From Deltaproteobacteria bacterium (lineage in GTDB: Bacteria; SAR324; NAC60-12), in the NCBI GenBank assembly GCA_002716165.1, contig PAZT01000022.1, forward strand, positions 1 to 22,199: a stretch of 22,199 nt of DNA, given 5' to 3'. The translations under genes and the position numbers were made by a program. Shown piece after piece: positions 1-8,314 of the stretch (its first letter is position 1; each line of letters starts with the position of its first letter). The notes below the pieces were generated by a model that was given only the letters and a program-made list of their open reading frames with translations, was not told the DNA's origin and made no database searches.

Positions 1-487
1 TTGCCTGATTATATAATAAGAGGCTTTCTTCCTCACTAACAGGCAGTTTCTCACCAATAAAATCACGAAATCTTAAGCTGTCACCTGAAGCTTCAATGTA
101 GGTAGCATTGATCAATGATTCTACTTCAGTCAGCAATCCTAGCGGATTATCAGGATCATTCTCCGCATGGATTACTTCCTGATCAAGTACCTCATGAACG
201 TACTTCAAAGCTCCCAGACTCCTAACTGAAAAAAGATTGCCATCTACGGGCATATAAGCCATTCCCAGTACCACATTTCCGCCAAACATCTCTTTGATTC
301 TATCTAAAGAAATTTGTACAGGATCATCTTTACCAAACATATCATCATTTGCCCAAGTGAAAGCAAAACGAGGGATTCCTGCTGCGAGTAACGCCATCAA
401 TACAATGTAAAGCGCTACCACCCACCATCGCCATGGACTCAGTATTTCAGGCAAGGTTTCAAAGTAAAGATTTAACTTTTGAAGCAT
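1..487 (-). CDS. RND/MMPL-type predicted exporter, N-terminal part (cut by window edge)
   Basis: An open frame of 162 codons runs off the left edge, starting at the ATG at 487-485. The protein begins MLQKLNLYFE, then has one hydrophobic segment at about residues 18-35 (VVALYIVLMALLAAGIP). A soluble periplasmic-type stretch follows with GKDDPVQISLDRIKEMFGG and a later SLINATYIEASGD. A single membrane helix followed by a substrate-porter-like domain with 'DP...LDRI.E.FGGN' and 'V.SL.NA' is the usual N-terminus of the predicted RND-superfamily exporters with MMPL/SSD-like domains. The substrate is unknown. No clear Shine-Dalgarno sequence precedes the ATG, and the upstream DNA is AT-rich. It lies 98 bp downstream of cobM on the same strand, so co-transcription is possible but not shown. 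Confidence 0.75.
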   Translation of the reverse strand, partial: MLQKLNLYFETLPEILSPWRWWVVALYIVLMALLAAGIPRFAFTWANDDMFGKDDPVQISLDRIKEMFGGNVVLGMAYMPVDGNLFSVRSLGALKYVHEVLDQEVIHAENDPDNPLGLLTEVESLINATYIEASGDSLRFRDFIGEKLPVSEEESLLLYNQA

Positions 488-585
488 ATAAATATGGTTT
501 AACGGAATTATCTAAGGCTTTAAAAAAACTTATACTTATCTTTTATTTCTTAGAAGTAAGAGAGGAGAACACTGGCTATTTTTTA

Positions 586-1347
586 TTATTTTTTCTTTGG
601 TCTCAAAACATGTACATGTTCTGGATCGTAAAGATAACTGTCCCGAAAATCACAGTTGTCAAAAACCCAGCCAACCAAAATTAATGCCGTACGGCTTATC
701 TTGGCATCACGTACTTTTTGATGAATATCTGCAAGTGTACCTAGAATAAATTTTTGATCCGGCCATGTTACACGATAAGCAACAACAACTGGACAATCAG
801 TCCCGTAATGCCGAATAAGCTTATCTTGTACATGTTTAAGATTCCTTATTGATAAGTGAATTGCCAATGTGGCACGGCTAACGCCAAGTTTTGCTAACTC
901 CTCACCTTCTGGCATTGCTGAGGCATGCATAGCGGTCCGAGTGGCAATAATGGTCTGGCTAACTTCGGGTAAGGTCAGTTCCTGTTTAAGTTCAGCTGCT
1001 GCTGCTACATAAGATGGGACGCCCGGAGTTACATTATAAGATATACCATGCTTATCAAGCATCCTCATTTGTTCGGCTATTGCGCCGTAAATTGACGGAT
1101 CCCCTGAATGCACACGGGCTACATCCTTTCCTTGCGCATTTGCATCTTTTATTTCATCTATTATTTCAATCAAGTTCATGGATGCAGTATCTTTTACAAT
1201 TGCTCCTTTAGGAGCAAAAGCCACTACTTCTTCCGGAACAAGAGAACCTGCATAAAGACAAACCTGACACTTGGAAATAATGTCTCGGCCACGAATTGTA
1301 ATCAAATCAGGAGCACCTGGTCCTGCTCCAATAAAATGCACTGTCAT
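586..1347 (-). CDS. cobM: (Cobalt-)precorrin-4 C11-methyltransferase CobM/CbiF
   Basis: This 253-residue tetrapyrrole methylase transfers a methyl group from S-adenosylmethionine to C-11 of precorrin-4 or cobalt-precorrin-4 in corrin ring synthesis. Visible family motifs are the N-terminal GAGPGAPDLITIRG loop (residues 7-20), CLYAGSLVPEEV, the SGDPSIYGAIAEQ SAM-binding segment, and TPGVPSYVAAAAEL. The length matches CobM/CbiF. The ATG at 1347 follows an AGG-type ribosome site about 7 bases upstream. It is separated from the other ring-methylation genes by an SMP-30 family gene, but it lies on the same strand and completes the methyltransferase set. The sequence does not show whether the cobalt-containing or cobalt-free substrate is used. 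The CbiX and CbiG genes nearby favour the cobalt form. Confidence 0.95.
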   Translation of the reverse strand: MTVHFIGAGPGAPDLITIRGRDIISKCQVCLYAGSLVPEEVVAFAPKGAIVKDTASMNLIEIIDEIKDANAQGKDVARVHSGDPSIYGAIAEQMRMLDKHGISYNVTPGVPSYVAAAAELKQELTLPEVSQTIIATRTAMHASAMPEGEELAKLGVSRATLAIHLSIRNLKHVQDKLIRHYGTDCPVVVAYRVTWPDQKFILGTLADIHQKVRDAKISRTALILVGWVFDNCDFRDSYLYDPEHVHVLRPKKK

Positions 1348-1502
1348 CTTTTACCTAGATTGTATATAAAAAATTAATCTCCAACACTTTTTTAATTAAC
1401 ATTAAAAATATTTAAACTCTGTATCAATTATATATTGTATATTAATAGACTATCATAAAAGAATTGACCGTATTATTAATATGCTTTTGACTATGTTAAT
1501 CT

Positions 1503-2384
1503 TTAAGAAGAGAAATGTGGTTCTGGAATACCTCTTACTCCGGGATCAACTGCAAATAAACCCCCTGAATATTTGTTTTCCTCGATTGATTTGTCATGCT
1601 TGTTTGAAATCGATGTAATAAAAAGTATATCAAGTTTTGAGCCTCCAAAGGCACACATACTTGGCTTGGGAAATGGTAGCATAATTTCTTTATCAAGTTT
1701 CCCTTCAGGAGTATAACGAGCCACTCTCCAGCCATAGATATGAGCCAACCAATAACAACCATCTGCATCTACACAAGCTCCATCAGGTTTGCCGGACAAT
1801 TTTTTGAGGTTTAAAAATTCTTGTTGGTTACAAATTTTTCCATGGTCTTTGTCATAATCAAACCTCCATACTTTTTCACGCATTGTATCAGCAAAAAACA
1901 TATAACGCTCATCTGCACTAAATGCTAAGCCATTAGCTACACCCACAGACAAATCTTGAGGAACACATTCGCCATCAGGGTGATAGCAGTAAAGATTACC
2001 ATCATATTGACCCTGTGTCCTTTTAAAGTCGTTCATACTTCCCACCCAGAAGCGACCTTCTGGATCGCAGCGACCATCATTAAGCCTGTTGTGTTTCTTG
2101 TTAGGCTCCGGATCACATCCTCTAGATTCCAAAATTTCGTTTTTAAAATCATAATTGTAAAAGCCATTGGACATCGCTAACAAAAGCCCACCTTGCTTTC
2201 TAATTGCAAGAGATCCTACTTTTAATGGCAACTTCCTGCTTGTATTATTACAAGATGAAGGATCGTAACAATTTATTTTGTATCCGTCTATATCCACCCA
2301 GTATAGAACATTTTCCTTTACATCCCAGACTGGGCATTCACCGAGCAATGTTCCAGAGTCAAAAAGAAGTTCTACGTCATTCAT
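1503..2384 (-). CDS. SMP-30/gluconolactonase family sugar lactonase
   Basis: This 293-residue protein has the full length of the SMP-30/gluconolactonase/LRE beta-propeller family. These enzymes hydrolyse sugar lactones such as glucono- or xylonolactone with one divalent metal ion. Residues Glu16 (GECPVWD), Asn102 (RLNDGRCDP), Asn151 (VANGLAF) and Asp201 (KPDGACVD) fall at the spacing of the four family metal ligands. Arg100 sits at the usual substrate arginine. It has no signal peptide, so it should be cytoplasmic. It lies between cbiG-cobJ and cobM, with spacers of 108 and 155 bp, unlike the tight cobalamin genes. This suggests an inserted gene with its own transcription start. No sugar catabolic partner is visible, so the substrate cannot be assigned. 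Confidence 0.88.
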   Translation of the reverse strand: MNDVELLFDSGTLLGECPVWDVKENVLYWVDIDGYKINCYDPSSCNNTSRKLPLKVGSLAIRKQGGLLLAMSNGFYNYDFKNEILESRGCDPEPNKKHNRLNDGRCDPEGRFWVGSMNDFKRTQGQYDGNLYCYHPDGECVPQDLSVGVANGLAFSADERYMFFADTMREKVWRFDYDKDHGKICNQQEFLNLKKLSGKPDGACVDADGCYWLAHIYGWRVARYTPEGKLDKEIMLPFPKPSMCAFGGSKLDILFITSISNKHDKSIEENKYSGGLFAVDPGVRGIPEPHFSS

Positions 2385-2492
2385 TCGCTTTCAAAAAAAT
2401 AAATTATGTTCATTTGAACAAATTTTTAGATTAAGATGCTGGGGTTTAAATTAGTTTTTATGATGGCGTATTTCAAAAAATGCTTAGGTATT

Positions 2493-4409
2493 TTAAGTTT
2501 TAATCTTATTGTGATATCCACGAGGCGTATATACCCTAATCACTCCGTTTGGGAGCTGAATTTTTTTTGATTGACTAGATCCTACAATTACAATCGTAAG
2601 CATATTCAATTCCGAAGGATCAATGCATGCAAGTGTGACTACATTTACCAATTCTCCAATCCTGCCAAGATTTTTTGCAATAATCACAGGAGTATCAGGA
2701 CTGCGGTGTTTCAAGAGAATATCGAGAGCTTGAGACAGTTGATTAATACGTTTAGTAGAAACTGGATTATAAAATGCTATTACAAAATCACTTTTAGCAG
2801 CAGCAATAATTCTAGACTTTATTGTATCCCATGGTGTAAGCAAATCTGAGAGAGAAATACTGCAGAAGTCATGTCCCAAAGGGGCCCCTGCAAGTGCTCC
2901 CGCAGCCTGCATCGCGCTAATACCTGGAGTTGACAGAATCCTTATTCTATTCCAATTCGAATTCTGATCAGTTTCAGTATCAGCACTTTCCAGCATTTCA
3001 AAAACCAAAGTTGCCATACCATATATTTCAGGATCTCCAGATGATATCAAAGCCACTGTTTTTCCCTGAGCAGCCAAATTCAATGCATGTCGCACCCTTT
3101 TTTCTTCCTGCCCCAGTTCAAATTTGTGTAATCTGTGCTTTTCCTTGCCGAATTGGTTTTTATTTAAATCAGCAATCAAATCCAAATATAGACCATAACC
3201 CACCCAGTCACTTGAATTTTTAAGAATTTCTTCAGATTCTGGAAGCCTCCATTTTGGTGATCCAGGACCTGTACCAACTATATATAAAGTTCCCTGAGAA
3301 TTCCCTATTTTTTGCGGATCAATCAATTCACTAGACTCAGCAATGGCGCAAGTAGCGTGTTTGGATTTTATTTTGGGTATTACCAATTTACCGGTCTTTC
3401 CTGATGCAGCCAAAGCTGCACCTTCAGCAACACCATGACAACCAACTTCCTTAAACACTATTAAAGAAGGATTCTGAAGTTTTGGAGCTTGTTCTTCCAA
3501 TTCTACTGCATCAAAGAATCTTGCAGGACAAGATTTTCCAGTCTTATCTGTTAAATTCTCTGACAATGCATGAATTGCGGGTTCATCTGATTTCAAATCA
3601 ATTGAGACCACAGCAGCTACACTTTCATGAGAAATCTTATTTTTTTTCAAAGTACTACCAACAAGAGAAATTAACTCTTCCTTGTTAGTGCCACGTTCGC
3701 AACCTACTCCTACTGAAATTGTTTTTGGGTGATAAACCAGATTTTCTTTGTTACCTGAGACAGTCTTACTGGTAAGGGTTATCCGTAAATTATCAATTGA
3801 AGAAAAAGTTAAACTACTGACTTTAAGCCAGTTATAAAAAACCTGTTTGTGATCTGAACCTAAATTTTTATTTCCCAGCACATAATCAAGACTTGAATGA
3901 TTTTCATCTGAATAAATCATTAAGGACTCACCGGCCAGCAAACTTGCAGAAAATTCTTTTACATCTTCAGGATTTGCCAGAACAAAACCCTCAGGAGGCT
4001 CATCAAGAGAAATTCCAAACCTTATATCTCCTGAAGTAGTAATTGCTGGATCTACTCCCAAAAGTTTAGAAATTTTTCTTGCAATATTATTTGCACCATG
4101 ATGTCCCCCAAGTAAAGGTACAACAACACTCCCATCTTCCGCAACAGCAACCAAAGCAGGTTCATTTCTCTTATCATTGATTGACCTTGCAACTCCCCTT
4201 ATCAATACTGCCGAAGCACACACTCCTACTATTGGGATTCCATCCTGAAACAACTTTGACAAATGTTCCATTGCATCAGTGAAAAAAACATCAGCCTGTG
4301 AAACTCGCCCAGTCTTTCCATGCAGTTCTGCATCCAGAAATTTGGCTATTTTTTTTGCAACTGGAAAGGCGCTTACACCCAGACAAAATACTGCAATAGT
4401 ATGACTCAT
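2493..4409 (-). CDS. Fusion of cobalt-precorrin-5A hydrolase (CbiG) and precorrin-3B C17-methyltransferase (CobJ/CbiH)
   Basis: This is a 638-residue two-enzyme fusion. Residues 1 to about 365 are CbiG: the N-terminal part has VGVCASAVLIRGVA and LLGGHHGANNIA (99-110), and the C-terminal part has GVGCERGT (234-241) and GCHGVAEGAAL (323-333). CbiG opens the delta-lactone of cobalt-precorrin-5A and releases acetaldehyde. Residues from about 373 are a tetrapyrrole methylase of the CobJ/CbiH type: YIVGTGPGSP, SSGDPEIYGMA, TPGISAMQAAGALAGAPLGHDF and AFYNPVS. That half performs C-17 methylation and ring contraction. The start overlaps the cobI stop by four bases (ATGA), so translation is probably coupled. 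The same fusion is known from other bacteria. The presence of CbiG supports a cobalt-early route. Confidence 0.93.
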   Translation of the reverse strand: MSHTIAVFCLGVSAFPVAKKIAKFLDAELHGKTGRVSQADVFFTDAMEHLSKLFQDGIPIVGVCASAVLIRGVARSINDKRNEPALVAVAEDGSVVVPLLGGHHGANNIARKISKLLGVDPAITTSGDIRFGISLDEPPEGFVLANPEDVKEFSASLLAGESLMIYSDENHSSLDYVLGNKNLGSDHKQVFYNWLKVSSLTFSSIDNLRITLTSKTVSGNKENLVYHPKTISVGVGCERGTNKEELISLVGSTLKKNKISHESVAAVVSIDLKSDEPAIHALSENLTDKTGKSCPARFFDAVELEEQAPKLQNPSLIVFKEVGCHGVAEGAALAASGKTGKLVIPKIKSKHATCAIAESSELIDPQKIGNSQGTLYIVGTGPGSPKWRLPESEEILKNSSDWVGYGLYLDLIADLNKNQFGKEKHRLHKFELGQEEKRVRHALNLAAQGKTVALISSGDPEIYGMATLVFEMLESADTETDQNSNWNRIRILSTPGISAMQAAGALAGAPLGHDFCSISLSDLLTPWDTIKSRIIAAAKSDFVIAFYNPVSTKRINQLSQALDILLKHRSPDTPVIIAKNLGRIGELVNVVTLACIDPSELNMLTIVIVGSSQSKKIQLPNGVIRVYTPRGYHNKIKT

Positions 4410-5131
4410 TTGACACCAGCAACTTCTTGTTCCCTAATTTTTCGAACGAGTACCATCGAAAAATAAGGAACTTTTTGTGAATCAATTTTTTCCAGTTGAA
4501 TAATTTTCTGGTTATTCATAGTCGCGTGCTCAATATAGAGCGAATATTTTTCTAGTCTCAAATGCCTAAGTACCCTCCGTATTTTTGGGAAATGCCTGCC
4601 AACTTTGATTATGGCGGCAGCATCTGTGTTCAAAATTCGATTTTCAAGTTCAGACTCTTCTATGGATGCTGGCAAAATAGTCAAAATTTCATTGCGGGAA
4701 ACAAGCGGTACTTTCAGTGCAGCAGCACATGCCATTGGAGAAGAAACCCCAGGAATTATTTCAGTTTTATATCGATCTGAAATTCTTTCAAATAAATACA
4801 TGAATGACCCATAAAAAAATGGATCTCCTACGCAGATGACAGCAACAGAATTTCCAGAATCTAGTTCATGCTCCAAAAGTTTCGCTGACAAATCATATGC
4901 GTGGTGTGCTGGTGAAGACGATAAAGATATAGGGATCCTCAGCGGCAATAACCTAGGAGTATTATGTAATAACGACCGTACAATTTTGAGGGCTAATCCA
5001 TCTCCTGTTTCTGGTGCAGGATATGCTAAAACGTCTGAATCATTTATTAGACGTTTTGCTTTGAGGGTTATTAATTCAGGGTCACCCGGTCCCACTCCAA
5101 TTCCATAGAGAATACCAGCCATATTTTTCAC
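4406..5131 (-). CDS. cobI: Precorrin-2 C20-methyltransferase CobI/CbiL
   Basis: This 241-residue tetrapyrrole methylase methylates C-20 of (cobalt-)precorrin-2, the first corrin-specific methylation. It has the GIGVGPGDPELITLKA loop near the N-terminus, CVGDPFFYGSFMYLFERI as the SAM-binding segment, and IIPGVSSPMACAAALKVPL. These match CobI/CbiL rather than the C-17 or C-11 enzymes. Two starts are possible: GTG at 5131 (MKNMAGILYG) and ATG at 5122 (MAGILYG). Neither has a strong ribosome site, and the shorter form would have 238 residues. The stop overlaps the following cbiG-cobJ start, and cobL ends 18 bp upstream, so the three form one tight block. Confidence 0.93.
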   Translation of the reverse strand: MKNMAGILYGIGVGPGDPELITLKAKRLINDSDVLAYPAPETGDGLALKIVRSLLHNTPRLLPLRIPISLSSSPAHHAYDLSAKLLEHELDSGNSVAVICVGDPFFYGSFMYLFERISDRYKTEIIPGVSSPMACAAALKVPLVSRNEILTILPASIEESELENRILNTDAAAIIKVGRHFPKIRRVLRHLRLEKYSLYIEHATMNNQKIIQLEKIDSQKVPYFSMVLVRKIREQEVAGVK

Positions 5132-5149
5132 TACAATTTTATGGAAAAA

Positions 5150-6445
5150 TCAATACTCTTTTATAATCGAATACTGAGTTACAGGCCTTAAAGGTTTCCA
5201 TCCGTTAACTTTCCCAATTGAATCTGCCCGCGAAATACTTAGCCTAGTTAAATCTCCTCCGTTTTTTTTATACCAACTCAACAATTGCCTTTCAGTTTCA
5301 AATGTTACCGCGTGAGCTACAAGACGACCCCCTGGTTTAAGAAACTTCCACAATAAATCAAGCATCGAGCTTGAATCTTCCTGTTTAAAATCTGAAAGAC
5401 CGCCTCCAACAAAAATTGCATCTGGTAAGACCAGATTATCAAGCACATCAGGTACTTCTCCTGAAACAATTTTAAGCAAAGGAACGCCTAAATTAATGGC
5501 ATTTTGTTTAATCATCTTCAAACGTGTCTTTGACTTTTCGATGGCTACTGCCATACATCGAGGATGACTTCTCATCCATTCAATAGCAACCGAACCGCAA
5601 CCTGCTCCAATGTCCCACAAAACTTGATCAACAATCGGCATTAATTTTGACAAAACAACAGCCCTAATTTCACATTTAGTCAATTGACCGTCATGCACAA
5701 ATTTTTCGTCCGCAAGTCCAGGAATTCTTGGAATGACATCTGCACTTTTAAGAGGAATACATTCGATTGCCATAGCATTCAAGTCAGCTAGTCCAGTATG
5801 GTTCCATGAGTCAGCCCTACCTGAAAAATTTTTCTCTTTAGAACCACCTATATGCTCCAAAACTGTAATTTTACTTTTTCCAAAACCACGACTAGCCAAC
5901 ATCTTTGCTGTTTTTTGTGGAGTTGTAGAGTCCATGCTGAGCACTCCCAGTTTAGCTCCCGGCTGAACAAATGGATGCAACATTTCCATCGGTCGTCCGT
6001 GCAAAGTCAATGTCTCGATGTCAGGAAGGGACCATCCTACCCTGGAGCAAATTAGAGAAAATGTTGACAAAGCAGGCTTGATACAAACTTCATCTATATG
6101 CAAATGACGTAACAGCTTAGTTGCAATTCCATAACACAGAGGATCACCACTAGCAAGCACAGCTACCGTAACCATATCTTTCTTTTTATTCCTAATAGGA
6201 GTTGACTTTATATTTTCGAATCGATCAGGTCTGAAGCTAAGAATTTTTTCTACCGATTCACGCATCGGAGAGGTCCAAGATATTCGTTTTACCTTCCAGT
6301 CATCTGGTAGCATTTTGAGATGACGTTTCCCACCAAGCACAACTTGAGATTCATGTATCAGTAATTTTGCATCAGCTCCCAAATCTTCCCATCCATCTTC
6401 ACCTATGCCAATTACTCTAAGCCATTTTTTCGAATTTTTATGCAT
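5150..6445 (-). CDS. cobL: Precorrin-6Y C5,15-methyltransferase (decarboxylating) CobL, a CbiE-CbiT fusion
   Basis: This 431-residue fused enzyme methylates C-5 and C-15 of the corrin ring and decarboxylates the C-12 acetate side chain. Residues 7 to about 225 are the CbiE-like tetrapyrrole methylase (RVIGIGEDGW, LASGDPLCYGIATKLL, LTLHGRP). Residues from about 240 are the CbiT-like part, with PGLADEKFVHDGQLTKCEIR (242-261), the SAM-binding DIGAGCGSVAIEWMR (278-292) and IFVGGGL (344-350). The length is normal for CobL. It follows cobH with a 90-bp spacer, the longest gap inside the tight cobalamin block. The next enzyme of the cluster, cobI, begins 18 bp after its stop. Confidence 0.95.
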   Translation of the reverse strand: MHKNSKKWLRVIGIGEDGWEDLGADAKLLIHESQVVLGGKRHLKMLPDDWKVKRISWTSPMRESVEKILSFRPDRFENIKSTPIRNKKKDMVTVAVLASGDPLCYGIATKLLRHLHIDEVCIKPALSTFSLICSRVGWSLPDIETLTLHGRPMEMLHPFVQPGAKLGVLSMDSTTPQKTAKMLASRGFGKSKITVLEHIGGSKEKNFSGRADSWNHTGLADLNAMAIECIPLKSADVIPRIPGLADEKFVHDGQLTKCEIRAVVLSKLMPIVDQVLWDIGAGCGSVAIEWMRSHPRCMAVAIEKSKTRLKMIKQNAINLGVPLLKIVSGEVPDVLDNLVLPDAIFVGGGLSDFKQEDSSSMLDLLWKFLKPGGRLVAHAVTFETERQLLSWYKKNGGDLTRLSISRADSIGKVNGWKPLRPVTQYSIIKEY

Positions 6446-6535
6446 ATAATTTTTGATTACCTAGAATTCTATATCAGGAGAAATCCAAAAAAATAAAAAA
6501 TATTTCCCATATGCTGTGCATCTAAAAAGCCTACC

Positions 6536-7159
6536 TCACCCATCAATTGTCAAAGCATTTACTGCTGCTGCTGCCATTGCGCTCCCTCCACGTCTACCGT
6601 TTAAAGTTAAAAACTGAACAGATTTTTTACACTGCTTAACAAGCAACTCTTTGGATTCTGCTGCACCTACAAAACCTACAGGTAAACCAAATATAACCGC
6701 AGGGGGTTCCACACCTTCTTCAAGAACTTCAAGGAGACGAAAAAGTGTTGTTGGAGCGTTTCCAACAACAACCACTGATCCTGCAAGTTTGGGCCGCCAT
6801 AATTCAACCGCAGCTGCAGACCGTGTAGTAGCAAGTTTTTTTGCTAGAGCTACACTTTCTTTGCAGTTATTCCAGCAAAGTACATCATTTTCTGCAGGTA
6901 ATTTGGCTCTAATTACTCCCTCACATACCATTCTTGAATCGCACAAAACAGGAGCACCCTTTATTAAAGCAGCTTTGGCTGCACTTGCTGCTCTTATTGT
7001 GTAAACAATATTCTGTGCTATATCAATCATTCCACAGGAGTGAATCATGCGTACTACAATATCAGCAATGTCCGGAGGGAAAAGTGATAAGTCTGCTTCC
7101 TTACGAATAGTAGTGAAGGATTGCTGGTATATTAATTCGGGGTCACGAAGATAAGCCAC
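6536..7159 (-). CDS. cobH: Precorrin-8X methylmutase CobH/CbiC
   Basis: This 207-residue enzyme moves the C-11 methyl group to C-12, giving hydrogenobyrinate or cobyrinate. The conserved IHSCGMIDIAQNI segment carries the catalytic histidine at residue 40. GAPVLCDSRMVCEGV, VVGNAPTTLFRLLE and VIFGLPVGFVGAAESK are typical of the family, and the C-terminal NGRRGGSAMAAAAVNAL matches the family end. The start is a GTG at 7159, two bases after the cbiX stop. AAGGGAA near the end of cbiX can act as its ribosome site, so cbiX and cobH are probably translationally coupled. Confidence 0.95.
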   Translation of the reverse strand: MAYLRDPELIYQQSFTTIRKEADLSLFPPDIADIVVRMIHSCGMIDIAQNIVYTIRAASAAKAALIKGAPVLCDSRMVCEGVIRAKLPAENDVLCWNNCKESVALAKKLATTRSAAAVELWRPKLAGSVVVVGNAPTTLFRLLEVLEEGVEPPAVIFGLPVGFVGAAESKELLVKQCKKSVQFLTLNGRRGGSAMAAAAVNALTIDG

Positions 7160-7161
7160 AC

Positions 7162-8178
7162 TTATTGATTCCCTTGGGAACTTTCCTGCTCAAGTGTTTT
7201 TGGTCCTAAAGGATGATCCGCATGCGGATAAGGATGATGTCCGTGATCATGTGGATGGTCATGATCATGACTGTGATCATGTCCTTGGGGATGAGAATGT
7301 CCAGTTCCAATTCCCTCTACATGATGATGGTGACTTTCCTGGCGCAGACCAACCTCATTTTCAAAACCAAGAAACTGTTCCCTATACTTACAAAGCTTGC
7401 AATTCATATTATTGACACCATTTCTGATTTCTTCCACACGTTCAGAAAAAGTATCAAGAATTAGTGGATGGTCATTCAGATATGAAGCTTTAACGAATTG
7501 AATTTTGGGATTATCCGCGGCAACCAAATCAGTATATTGATAAATACGTTTAACCAAAATACCCGTAAATAAAAAATAGGGGAAAACTACAATGCGTTTA
7601 TATCCGAGTTTGCTGGCATGTTCCAGACCCGGCTTTATCAGTGGGAATGTCACTCCTGAATAAGCTGTTTCAGCCCAACCAAAGCCAAGCCCCTCCCAGA
7701 GCATTCTGGTTACTTTCGAAACATTTGAATTTGCATCCGGATCAGACGATCCCCTCCCAACAACCATCAGCAAGGTTTCTTCAGGCGGAATATAGCCATC
7801 CGCCTGCTTTATTGCTTCTTTAACTCTTTCTCCAGCCGCCCTAATTAGTTTAAGGTCAATTCCCAGTTCACGTCCATATGAAATAGATAAATCGGGGTAT
7901 TGAGCTTGGTAAGCATTTAAGACTGAAGGAATATCATTCTTTGCATGGCCTGCTGCAAAAAGCATTACAGGAATGGACATAATTTCTTTGATGCCCTTTT
8001 CCCTTAATGAATTAAGACCACTATTAATGACAGGGTTAGCAAACTCAAGGAATCCCCAATCTAATTCATATTGCAATAGTTTATTCTTAAGTTTTTTTGC
8101 AAAATTTAAAAATTCACCTACTGCATCTTCGTCTCGGCTTCCATGGCCACAAACCATAACACCGTATTTTTCATTCAT
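7162..8178 (-). CDS. cbiX: Sirohydrochlorin cobaltochelatase CbiX with His-rich tail and MXCXXC site
   Basis: This 338-residue long-form CbiX inserts cobalt into sirohydrochlorin at the start of the cobalt-early pathway. Residues 1 to about 125 form the first chelatase half with active-site histidines His12 (CGHGSRD) and His78 (LFAAGHAKNDIP). Residues 135 to about 255 repeat the fold (VVGRGSSDPDANSN, FPYFLFTGILVKRI). MNCKLC at 258-263 matches the MXCXXC Fe-S binding motif known in long CbiX proteins. Residues 283-322 hold 17 histidines in 40 positions, a likely metal store or delivery tail. It is the first gene of the cobalamin block. An AAAAGG ribosome site lies four bases before the ATG. 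No cobalamin riboswitch is recognisable in the 136-bp leader. Confidence 0.94.
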   Translation of the reverse strand: MNEKYGVMVCGHGSRDEDAVGEFLNFAKKLKNKLLQYELDWGFLEFANPVINSGLNSLREKGIKEIMSIPVMLFAAGHAKNDIPSVLNAYQAQYPDLSISYGRELGIDLKLIRAAGERVKEAIKQADGYIPPEETLLMVVGRGSSDPDANSNVSKVTRMLWEGLGFGWAETAYSGVTFPLIKPGLEHASKLGYKRIVVFPYFLFTGILVKRIYQYTDLVAADNPKIQFVKASYLNDHPLILDTFSERVEEIRNGVNNMNCKLCKYREQFLGFENEVGLRQESHHHHVEGIGTGHSHPQGHDHSHDHDHPHDHGHHPYPHADHPLGPKTLEQESSQGNQ

Positions 8179-8314
8179 AAAGCCTTTTGTGCAAAAAAAT
8201 CTTTAATAATTTTATTTGATTATGCCTCGATTAGTGGAAATTGTCCATAAATTAGTTTAATACCCAATACTACTTTTCAAACCTCTGCAATTTAAATAAA
8301 AAAACATTTTTTTT

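Noticed and set aside
433..684. An 83-residue plus-strand open frame over the cobM/exporter junction
   Set aside because: It is antisense to the cobM end and exporter start, matches no family, and both minus-strand genes have clear protein signatures.
7194..7464. Plus-strand frames rich in Asp, Val and Met
   Set aside because: They are antisense readings of the histidine codons in the CbiX tail.
8298..8314. A7-CA-T8 run after the trmL stop as a terminator
   Set aside because: The two-base loop and AT-only stem are too weak. The A/T runs are common in this DNA.
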